Assembly (NCBI GenBank): GCA_034096865.1
Contig: JAWQFJ010028822.1
Coordinates: 28,501 to 92,500 of the forward strand
Source: Theodoxus fluviatilis
Lineage: Eukaryota; Mollusca; Gastropoda; Cycloneritida; Neritidae
Direction of reading: 5' to 3'
DNA length: 64,000 bases
The position numbers and the translations under genes were made by a program. This document shows, piece after piece, positions 13,158-22,048 of this stretch. Under the pieces are notes generated by a model, which was not told the origin of the DNA, did no database searches, and was given only the letters and a program-made list of their open reading frames with translations. Every line of letters starts with the position of its first letter. The first letter of the stretch is position 1.

Positions 13158-13668
13158 CCCTTTAACTCATAAACATATTATGTACCATTTTATTCAGAAC
13201 AAACTAACCTTTCTTACTATGATATTTGATTTGAGATAAAATGTTATGTATAAACTATTTTTATAAAAATATGCAGAAAAAAATAACAAAAAACGCACTA
13301 AATTGACAACACTCTACAATCACAAAGAACAATAAAAAAAAAAAGTTTCTTTTGTTTTCTTTATTTCTAACATAAAATACAACTATATTTACACATAAAA
13401 TTTCAATTTGCATATTTTTTCATTCAAATTTAGTGATTTGATAGAGTTTTTTGTAAGGCTACTAGTCTGAAGCTTTCGGCGAAAAAACCCCATAAAATAA
13501 TGCACTTAACAACAGGTGAACTTACTTATTCAAAATGTATTTCATTTCCTCTTGTCTAAGTTACACATAAGTCATTTGTGCATAAACCATATTTACACAC
13601 AAAAAAAAACTGTCAATGTGAAATGAAAAAAAACCCAAAAAACTGGTTCTATGAGCCTGCCGATGCAA

Positions 13669-14480
13669 TTAAATCTGGTGGTACTCCAGCAGGCAGTTGC
13701 GGTCATCCTGTAAACACAGGAATGTGTTGCAGGCTACACAGTAAGTTCTTGTTTTCCTTTCTATTTTGAATTTAGTGTAGCACAGCTTACAGTTTCTTCT
13801 GTCTTTAGTTTTGCACATGTTGGGGATGATGCTGTGGATGGTGTATGTGACTGGCTTGTCCGCAACCGGCACATCCGCATCAACATCAAACCCCCCCAGT
13901 TGTCTTATAAGTTCTTCAGTGAAGGCCAGCTGATTATACTTTGCATTCCTTTTCAATTCTTCTACATCTCTGTGTTGTTCTCGCCAGTTTTGAAATAAAA
14001 TGTATGAGTTCACCCTAGCTATATCCAAGAAATGAAAAAAAAGAGTCTTCCAGTATTTGTTTGTTTTCCGCAGCATATTATACTTAGTAAGTAGTTGGTC
14101 ACTTTTATCAACTCCACCCATGTGTTTGTTGTAATCTTTAACAAGAATTGGTTGGGCAACTTCTAGGCTCTGAAAAGTTCCATTTACTTTAGATCTTCTG
14201 TTTGCAACAGAAAAATCATTTGCTGTGTGTAGAGTCGAGATAAAAGAAACGGTTTTATTGTCTTTCCACTGCATTCCTAGGATGTTTCCTTCTCTACACC
14301 ACCTCATTGCACCTCTCTCACTTTTCTTTTCCCATTCTTTTACATTCTTCAGTTTTGCAGGAAATCCCCTCCTATTACACAAAATAGTTCCACATGCTCG
14401 TATTCCTTTTTTCAAGAGATCGATGAACAGATGGACACTTGAATAAAAGTTATCTATGCAACACGCACCTTCGATAATCA
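13669..14480 (-). pseudogene. piggyBac transposase, C-terminal half
   Basis: About 270 residues, including EGACCIDNFYSS (second catalytic Asp of the DDD triad), CNRRGFP, WKDNKTVSFISTLH, MGGVDKSDQL (third catalytic Asp) and WKTLFFHFLDIARVNSYILF. It ends with a Cys-rich finger (CKLCYTKF ... YCVACNTFLC). The first Asp and the N-terminal catalytic half are missing: the frame joins almost directly to the acidic N-terminus upstream, in another frame. Intact family members are roughly 550-600 residues. This copy cannot make an active enzyme. Confidence 0.88.
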
Positions 14481-14605
14481 ATCCCGTCGATGTTTGGATC
14501 CATATTTTCGTCATTGCTTGAAAATGACGATTCATCATCACACCAAACTTCATCATCACTTGAATCATAAGCAATATCATCTTCAGAAGATGATTCTTGG
14601 TCCAT
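14474..14605 (-). pseudogene. piggyBac transposase, N-terminal acidic fragment
   Basis: MDQESSSEDDIAYDSSDDE followed by further acidic residues is typical of the N-terminus of piggyBac-like proteins. It runs out near 14474, where the C-terminal half begins in a different frame, marking the deletion junction. Confidence 0.7.
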
Positions 14606-15720
14606 ATTTGACGATTTTATTGAGCAGAGAAGCAAAACCAGTGACGCTAAAAAATTAAAGATGGCGGTCGGGAAGCAAGACGCTTTGCTGCGCAGTAAAT
14701 AACTATTTTTGCATATTTTCGGAATTAAACTGAAATATATTATAACTTTTTTTGCTTAGCAATGCTTTTTTCTTCAATGATATGTAATTTTTTCAAGAAA
14801 AAAAAATTTAAATTAAATTATAAGTGTTATTGTTATCGACCTTCGGTGGTCGAAATCATGCTTAGAAAACGTCTGAGGGTTAAAGGAAAATATCTGTATT
14901 TGGTCAGATTATATACATGTATATAAAATTAGTTGAGAACTATTAAAAATTGTCATTTTTATTTTTATTTAAGCAACAACAAGCATGTTTACTATCATAT
15001 GATCTAGATGCATAGAAAAGACAAACACTGCAGCATCAATTCTGACGATGCATCCCTCTTACTTTCTCTTGGTCAGATAGTGAGGTACTAATTATCTTTA
15101 TCATCCCACAAGGAAACTTTTATGTCCAACACAACAGAAGCAATTACATATACAATTCATGCAAGAAATATCCAATGCTCAACATTCTGGTAGGATACAA
15201 GTGAGTAAAACAGTAATCTGTAAGTGTGGATGCCCAGAACTGATGCATGCACACAAGCACATTAACACACACAAAAACACATGCAGACATAAGCATGCAC
15301 TAGCATAGTTCCACACCAAGGACTACTAAAGAGAAGGACTTGCAAAGCTTAGATTCAGCGCAGCTAGCGAAGGCCAACGCGATTCGAGCTGGCAGGCAGC
15401 TGAGATCTATTTTTAGCAAAACATCACACGGGTTGCGAGTAGTAATATACTGTAAAAAAATTAATAAATATATTTCGATTATTTTACTCCAAAAGCCCAT
15501 GTACTGTTTCACATTGTTATGAAAGTGTTTCAAATAAAGTTAAATGACACTAAAAGACTCTGTTAAGAGATCACGGTTTCTTCAAGTGTGGACTATTTTG
15601 CAACTCGCATTCGCAAACAAGTTGTTCGATCTACACTGTAATGGCGGCCCGCGAAGTACGTCTGCTCGTAGCAAGTGTTTTGATTGTGTACGTCTGCTCG
15701 TAGCAAGTGTTTTTTTCAGA

Positions 15721-15976
15721 ATGCCGACGAAGTGTGGTGTAGTTAACTGCAAAGGTAACTATAATGCAGCAAATAAGTGTAGATGTGGTATGACTTGCAT
15801 ACAATGTGCCTCCACGCAAGAACTTTTCCATCGACCCAGAGAAGTTTTTCGTTTGCGAGAGACACTGGCCAGCGGATCACCAAACTGTGAAAATTCCTGG
15901 AGGAACACGACCTGCCAATCCGCCTAGCATCTTCGATGTACCAGCTTCTTGCTTGCCGACTCCCAAGGACTACTAA
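15721..15976 (+). pseudogene. THAP DNA-binding domain, frameshifted
   Basis: MPTKCGVVNCKGNYNAANKC opens the domain (C-x4-C). After a frameshift between about 15780 and 15795, the second frame reads PPRKNFSIDPEKFFVCERHW, supplying the C-x2-H pair, then PANPPSIFDVPASCLPTP. The two pairs are about 35 residues apart, within the C2CH range for THAP. The frame stops at 15976, where the minisatellite starts. THAP domains are the DNA-binding heads of P-type transposases. No catalytic domain follows, so this is a remnant. An intron at the frame change is a less likely alternative. Confidence 0.75.
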
Positions 15977-15979
15977 AGA

Positions 15980-16590
15980 CTGGATGTGTGTGTCTGCAGA
16001 CAGACAGAGTGTGTATTGGGACTGGATGTGTGTGTCTGTAGACAGACAGAGTGTGTGTGTATTGGGACAGGATGTGTGTGTCTGCAGACAGACAGAGTGT
16101 GTATGTATTGGGACTGGATGTGTGTGTCTGCAGACAGTGTGTGTGTATTGGGACTGGATGTGTGTGTCTGCAGACAGACAGAGTGTGTGTGTATTGGGAC
16201 TGGATGTGTGTGTCTGCAGACAGAGTGTGTGTGTATTGGGACTGGATGTGTGTGTCTGCAGACAGTGTGTGTGTATTGGGACTGGATGTGTGTGTCTGCA
16301 GACAGTGTGTGTGTATTGGGACAGGATGTGTGTGTCTGCAGACAGTGTGTGTGTATTGGGACTGGATGTGTGTGTCTGCAGACAGTGTGTGTGTATTGGG
16401 ACTGGATGTGTGTGTCTGCAGACATACAGAGTGTGTGTGTATTGGGACTGGATGTGTGTGTCTGCAGACAGACAGAGTGTGTGTGTATTGGGACTGGATG
16501 TGTGTGTCTGCAGACAGTGTGTGTGTATTGGGACTGGATGTGTGTGTCTGCAGACAGACAGAGTGTGTGTGTATTGGGACTGGATGTGTC
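15980..16590. repeat. Minisatellite, 34-46 bp units, inside the P-like element
   Basis: About 15 units of ACTGGATGTGTGTGTCTGCA plus GACAGACAGAGTGTGTGTGTATTGGG, with variable numbers of GACA blocks. It makes long meaningless Cys/Val or His/Thr frames on both strands. Confidence 0.9.
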
Positions 16591-17303
16591 ATATTGTTTT
16601 CCCAAATCATGTTTAAAAAATTGTACAATACACTTATTGCAAAAGAAAGACAGGTGTTTAGATTGATAATACTTTAGTGTGAACGCGTGCTACTGGAGAG
16701 ACCCTCTATACCTCATGTTGGCAATAAAATTCATATTTAAACTTTACAAAATCAAACTAAGATTATGTTAATACTACATCATAACCTTTAGGACACATTA
16801 AATGGTAGTTTTAAAGAGAAAAATTGCAAATGATAGACAAACAGAGTGAGGAGGCAAATGGCCTTTGCTAGGAAAGTCTGAACATAGACTGTGCTAGTCC
16901 TTTCTCTTTAGTAGTCCTTGTTCCACACACACATTTCACATCTACACACATCTCACACGAAAGCACAACATTTGTGCATACTCAAATATTCTACACATAG
17001 AGCAAGATCTCTTGCATGCTGGTTAGACCTGAACACCAAGGAGAAAAATAATGCCCAAGCATGCCACAAAACAGTATAAACTATGATGATGATACATTAG
17101 ACATTTGTACAAATAGAACATCTTCACATCTCTCCATCCACATAAACACTTTCTTTCCCTTATCACCTTCCCCATCACTCTTCTCCCAACTATGCTGCCT
17201 GAAATCACACGCAGCACATCCACAGGCAAGACATGAATTTTCAACACGGAAGCACCGAGACAAGCTGCCCTGTAGGGCCGAAAGCATCTCATGTTTGGGA
17301 CAT

Positions 17304-17569
17304 GGGTGGAGACCTGGGTGCATATCAAAGGATGTACTCGCGGAGAGCAGGCAATAGGGTGGAGACCTGGGTGCATATCAAAGGATGTACTCGCGGAGAG
17401 CAGGCAATAGGGTGGAGACCTGGGTGCATATCAAAGGATGTACTCGCGGAGAGCAGGCAATAGGGTGGAGACCTGGGTGCATATCAAAGGATGTACTCGC
17501 GGAGAGCAGGCAATAGGGTGGAGACCTGGGTGCATATCAAAGGATGTACTCGCGGAGAGCAGGCAATAG
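17304..17569. repeat. Perfect 53-bp tandem repeat, five copies
   Basis: Units start GGGTGGAGACCTGGGTGCAT at 17304, 17357, 17410, 17463 and 17516. They look identical, so expansion is recent. Confidence 0.92.
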
Positions 17570-17658
17570 GAAAGAGAGACCAGTCAAGTGCCAAAACCTT
17601 CAGAACAGATGCGAGCCGGAGAGACATGCATCAGGCCTTGCTCCAGCTGCATAGACAT

Positions 17659-17850
17659 GTTGAAAGCAAGGATCTTGCTAGGTGTAGGCCCTTGTCAACA
17701 TATGTCAACATTAGATCTGCAGATGTAAAGGCTATCTAATGTTGACACATGTTGAAAGCAAGGATCTTGCTAGGTGTAGGCCCTTGTCAACATATGTCAA
17801 CATTAGATCTGCAGATGTAAGGCTATCTAATGTTGACACATGTTGACCCT
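17659..17850. repeat. 92-bp tandem duplication containing a hairpin
   Basis: Two nearly identical units begin GTTGAAAGCAAGGATCTTGC (17659 and 17751). Each contains CAACATTAGAT and ATCTAATGTTG, an 11-bp inverted repeat. Confidence 0.85.
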
Positions 17851-17940
17851 GGCCTATTCCTTGCAAGATCCTTACATCTGTGCACTGCAGGGCAGATTTT
17901 ATCCCAGCACCAATCAATGCAGGGCTGAGGACAGAGAGAA

Positions 17941-18972
17941 GAGGTCACTTCCTGTGATAGCAGGGACATGGAGGGCTTAGGACGGAGAGGTGGTCACTTC
18001 CTGTGAGAGAAGGGACATGGAGGGCAGAGGACACAGAGAGGAGGTCACTTCCTGTGAGAGCAGGGACATGGAGGGCAGAGGACAGAGAGAAGGTCACTTC
18101 CTGTGAGAGCAGGGACATGGAGGACAGAGGACAGAGAGAGGTGGTCACTTCCTGTGAGAGCAGGGACATGGAGGGCAGAGGACAGAGAGAAGGTCACTTC
18201 CTGTTAGAGCAGGGGCATGGAGGGCAGAGGACAGAGAGGAGGTCACTTCCTGTGAGAGCAGGGACATGGAGGGCTGAGGACACAGAGAAGGTCACTTCCT
18301 GTTAGAGCAGGGACATGGAGGGCAGAGGACAGAGAGAAGGTCACTTCCTGTTAGAGCAGGGACATGGAGGGCAGAGGACAGAGAGGAGGTCACTTCCTGT
18401 GAGAGCAGGGACATGGAGGGCTGAGGACGGAGAGGTGGTCACTTCCTGTGAGAGCAGGGACATGGAGGGCAGAAGACAGAGAGGTGGTCACTTCCTGTGA
18501 GGGCAGGGACATGGAGGGCAGAGGACAGAGAGGAGGTCACTTCCTGTGAGAGCAGGGACATGGAGGGCTGAGGACAGAGAGAGGAGGTCACTTCCTGTTA
18601 GAGCAGGGACATGGAGGGCAGAGGACAGAGAGAAGGTCACTTCCTGTTAGAGCAGGGACATGGAGGGCAGAGGACAGAGAGGAGGTCACTTCCTGTGAGA
18701 GCAGGGACATGGAGGGCTGAGGACGGAGAGGTGGTCACTTCCTGTGAGAGCAGGGACATGGAGGGCTGAGGACAGAGAGGTGGTCACTTCCTGTGAGAGC
18801 AGGGACATGGAGGGCAGAGGACAGAGAGGAGGTCACTTCCTGTGAGAGCAGGGACATGGAGGGCTGAGGACAGAGAGAAGGTCACTTCCTGTGAGAGCAG
18901 GGACATGGAGGGCTGAGGACAGAGAGAGGAGGTCACTTCCTGTAAGAGCAGGGACATGGAGGGCTGAGGACA
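17941..18972. repeat. 49-bp minisatellite, about 21 copies
   Basis: The unit is GGTCACTTCCTGTGAGAGCA followed by GGGACATGGAGGGCAGAGGA and CAGAGAGGA, with small variants. It ends 50 bp from the splice donor of exon G, inside the intron. Confidence 0.9.
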
Positions 18973-19020
18973 CACACACACAAACACACACACATACAGC
19001 GCCTAGGACAAGGAAGTTAC

Positions 19021-19330
19021 CTGCAGCATGGTTGTCTTGGCAAATGTCATGGTGACGCTGAGGCTCTTTTTCTGATCTTCAGTGACGTTGGATGGCAGGC
19101 TCTCTTCCAGCCAGGGAGTGCAGGTAGCGACGTGCTCCAGGTACTGCTCGCGGCTGTAGGTGGAGAACTCGCACTCGGGGCCATGGCAGAAGAGGAGGAA
19201 GCGTGCAGAATTGTTCACCATAGCCTCCAGATCCAGAGCGTAGAGTGGTTGGAACTTGTGGTTGGTCTCTATGTGGCGCCGAATACTGGCTGCAGTGTCC
19301 TGTGTGATGCGGCACATAGAGCACTTGTAC
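19021..19330 (-). CDS. Zinc-finger gene, exon G (C2H2 plus C2HC fingers)
   Basis: The exon is 310 bases, in-phase 2 and out-phase 0, acceptor tgtttgccag, donor GTAACT. It starts with a canonical finger YKCSMC...HIETNH (C-x2-C-x12-H-x4-H). After about 22 residues comes FCHGPEC...HVATC, a C2HC finger with C-x4-C-x12-H-x3-C spacing. This C2H2-spacer-C2HC order repeats that of exons D+E. Its acceptor lies inside the 15-bp target duplication of a SINE-like insertion, so a second copy of the same acceptor sequence sits about 610 bp upstream in transcript order. A 49-bp minisatellite begins about 50 bp beyond the donor. Confidence 0.85.
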
Positions 19331-19338
19331 CTGGCAAA

Positions 19339-19502
19339 CACAATGAGAGATGAATGAAGTTTTACCAACAATCGGCCTTTGTATGCTATGTAAGGCCACT
19401 GACCTCCAAATCACAGGAGCTGAGCACTCAGAATACAAGTAAGTCTTGATTTCCCTAGTTATTCATTCACCTTTTGCAAATCTTGTAGGGATGGATGGAC
19501 GG

Positions 19503-19538
<36 letters not shown>

Positions 19539-19933
19539 ATGGATGGATGGATGGATGGATGGATGGATGGATGGATGGATGGATGGACGGATGGATGGAT
19601 GGATGGACAGATGGACGGATGGATGGATGGACGGATGGATGGATGGATGGACAGATGGACGGATGGATGGATGGACGGATGGATGGATGGATGGACGGAC
19701 GGATGGATGGATGGACGGATGGATGGTGTTTTTCGGCCTATCAGCCTTTGTAGGCTATGTAAGGCCATTAAGCACAAAAATCCCTGGAAGAGTTTAGAGT
19801 ACATGTAAACGTATATCAAGTCATGATGTTCCTAATTATTCCCCTCTTACGAATCGGGGAGTGAGACGCGGTGGGTCAATTTTTACCCCGAACCCACAGG
19901 GGGAAATCTTGTAGGGAATGCAGTGGGTTTTTT
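19339..19933 (-). mobile_element. SINE-like repeat, copy 3 (inserted at a splice acceptor; host of copy 4)
   Basis: An older family member with core GGCCTTTGTATGCTATG. It is flanked by a 15-bp duplication CTTGTACCTGGCAAA (19324-19338 and 19934-19948). The left duplication contains the acceptor and first bases of exon G. Copy 4 has inserted into it, splitting it at 19491. Confidence 0.82.
19492..19903 (-). mobile_element. SINE-like repeat, copy 4, with long (GGAT)n tail
   Basis: Nested in copy 3 and flanked by a 14-bp duplication AAATCTTGTAGGGA (19478-19491 and 19904-19917). The left 240 bases are (GGAT)n with GGAC variants. The rest is a full family core ending ACCCACAGGGGG. The simple repeat directly next to the duplication is the expected 3' tail of a retroposon on the minus strand. 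Confidence 0.88.
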
Positions 19934-19974
19934 CTTGTACCTGGCAAAAGGTCAAGCAGTAAGGTCACCACCAA

Positions 19975-21012
19975 AAAAAGTTGCGGTTATGGTAACCCAA
20001 CTGACCCTATTTTTTTTCTTCTGCTGACAATTTTTTTTAAATATAAAGAGAAAAAAAAATTGGTGGTAAACAACAAACTGCATGCTGTCCAATCTTCCCT
20101 GCCCTTCAAGCGTTCAGGGAATCCACTGTTTATGTTTAAACGAGAAGGGCAAAGCCCATAGACTCACATGCTTGACCTTGACCTTTACATGACCTTTTCA
20201 GGTGACCTTCAAGGTCAAACAACTAAACCTAGCAATGACATCATACACTAAGAAACTATGCTTTACACATTTTTCCTACCAAAACACATGTGGCCTTGAC
20301 CACAAGGTCATGCAACACAAAGCTGTTAATTCAAGACATAGGAAGCATTTTCTACCATGAGATATGGTCACTTTTAGTGGTTCACAACCCATATTTCATA
20401 AGGGTCAAAGTGACCTTGACCTTGATGATATGTGACCAAATGTGGCTCATGATGAAAGTATAACACGTGCCCCACATAATTATTAAGTTTGAAACAGTTA
20501 TCTTCCATAGTTCAGGGTCAAGGTCACTTTCAAAATATGTGTACAATCCAACTTTGAAGAGCTCCTGTGACCTTGACCTTGAAGCAAGGTTAACCAAACT
20601 GGTATCAAAAGATAGGGCTTACTTTGCCCTATATACCATATATAGGTCAGGTATCCAATCTCAAAAACTTCAGAGAAAATTGAGAAAATGTGAAAAATGG
20701 CTGTTTTTTAGACAACATTTATGGCCCCTGCGACCTTGACCTTGAAGCCAAATTGGGTGTTGATAGACTTAATAGTCTCAGAGAAAAATCCAACGTTAAA
20801 GTTTTTCACGGACGCCCGAACAGACGAAATGGGTGAGTACATACTCACTTTTGCTTCGCATGTCAGTCAAAAAGCGTTTTCAGCAGAAAAGAAACTTGAT
20901 ACATGATCATTATGAACAACATTAAAAAAAAATTATTCAAAAAGTTTAGGCTTACCTACTGACCCTATGTTTTCTGGGGGGCCATGTTACAATAGCCACA
21001 ACTTTTTTTTGG
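19975..21012. mobile_element. Inverted-repeat element, family with GGTTAYGGTAAC ends, copy 1
   Basis: The left end AAAAAAAGTTGCGGTTATGG and right end (inverted) AAAAAAAAGTTGTGGCTATT are similar. The interior shares CAATCTTCCCTGCCC, AAACTTGAT and GTAAACAACAAACTG with the copies near 32.0 and 45.5 kb. Helentron-like copy 3 is nested inside. Target duplication not identified. Confidence 0.6.
20142..20873 (-). mobile_element. Helentron-like repeat with TCAAGGTCA motifs, copy 3
   Basis: The most diverged copy, with several internal deletions but both termini. It interrupts an inverted-repeat element (19975-21012) in the A-run between its TTTAAA and AGCGTTTTCAG segments. Confidence 0.75.
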
Positions 21013-21180
21013 CCTAATCATGTCATGGATGCTTGAATCAGAATGATGCCATTGTCCCCAGATGGCCTCCTGGGCTACTTGGAGCTGCTCCTGGCTGAGC
21101 TACTGGAGCAGGAGGCACAACCCCCCCAGTAGTCAGAGGTTCCAGCTAACAAGGGAAGCACTGAGCAGCTCCAGGTATGA

Positions 21181-21394
21181 AAGAATGAAAGAAAGAAAGA
21201 AAAGAAAGAAAGAATGAATGAACGAATGAATGAGGTTTTATGTCCTATCACCCTTTGTAGGCTATATAACTTAGGCCATTTATAACAAAATCACTGGAAT
21301 TCGTTAAGAGTAAAAGCAAGGCAAGTCACGATTCCCCCTGTTATTAGCATTTTACGATACAGTGGGTCTATTTTTATCCCCAACCCACAGGGGG
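21181..21394 (-). mobile_element. SINE-like repeat, copy 5
   Basis: A tail of GAAA/GAATGAAT units (21181-21232) is followed by the family core (CCTATCACCCTTTGTAGGCT ... CAACCCACAGGGGG). No target duplication was identified. Confidence 0.65.
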
Positions 21395-21433
21395 ATGAGC
21401 ATCTTCAGATAAATTTATCAATTCTCTCAGCGT

Positions 21434-21690
21434 TATGGCAGGGCCTGACACGCGTTATGGTATGGCATGACATGCGTTGTGGCAGGGCATGACACGCGTT
21501 GTGGCAGGGCATGACACGTGTTGTGGCAGGGCATGACACGCGTTATGGTATGGCATGACACGCGTTGTGGCAGGGCATGACACGCGTTATGGTATGGCAT
21601 GGCATGACATGCGTTGTGGCATGGCATGACACGTGTTGTGGCAGGGCATGACACGTGTTGTGGCAGGGCATGACACGTGTTGTGGCAGGG
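21434..21690. repeat. 21-22 bp minisatellite
   Basis: About 12 units of GCATGACACGCGTTGTGGCAG with a GTTATGGTATG variant. Confidence 0.88.
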
Positions 21691-22048
21691 CTCTACTTAC
21701 TGTCATGGCAAGTGTAGTGTTTTCTTAGCTTGACAAAGTGCATCATTTGGCTAGTTTTGACAAAGAAAGACCTTTCTAGCCATACCAAGTTTAGCTTTGT
21801 AGCTACAGTATTTATTTTACTACGATTTTTCAAACTTGATCCATTTTCCTGTGATTTCAGGGGACAGACGCACTAGAAATTCTGCGCCTTGAATGAGTTA
21901 AGCTCTTGACAAAGGGCAGGGTGCGATTTTATGGAATGACATACACCTCTTCAGTCTTCAGCGCCTCATGGTCTCAACACTTGTGGTAAAGACTTTAGGA
22001 TCTGCTATTCCGAGATGGATGGATGGAAGGAGTTTTACAGCCTATCAG

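Larger units (their letters stand above)
13158..14883 (-). mobile_element. piggyBac element with internal deletion
   Basis: The upstream end, read on the minus strand, is TTAA followed by CCCTCAGACGTTTTC (TTAA at 14880-14883), typical of piggyBac. The other end was not proven. CCCTTTAACTCATAAAC at about 13158 is a candidate but lacks an adjacent TTAA. The element holds the two transposase fragments listed next. Confidence 0.6.
15317..16920 (+). mobile_element. P-like DNA element, non-autonomous (1.6 kb)
   Basis: Inverted repeats of about 28 bp begin CAAGGACTACTAAAGAGAA. The flanks carry an exact 8-bp duplication TTCCACAC (15309-15316 and 16921-16928). An 8-bp duplication with CA...TG ends fits the P and hAT superfamilies; the THAP-domain fragment inside favours P. 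A second copy of the first 16 terminal bases lies at 15964-15979, and the rest of the element is a minisatellite and about 300 bp of AT-rich DNA. Confidence 0.82.

Noticed and set aside
15924..16677. Long His/Thr- and Cys/Val-rich frames on both strands
   Set aside because: They are the minisatellite read in several frames; unit length near a multiple of three keeps them open.
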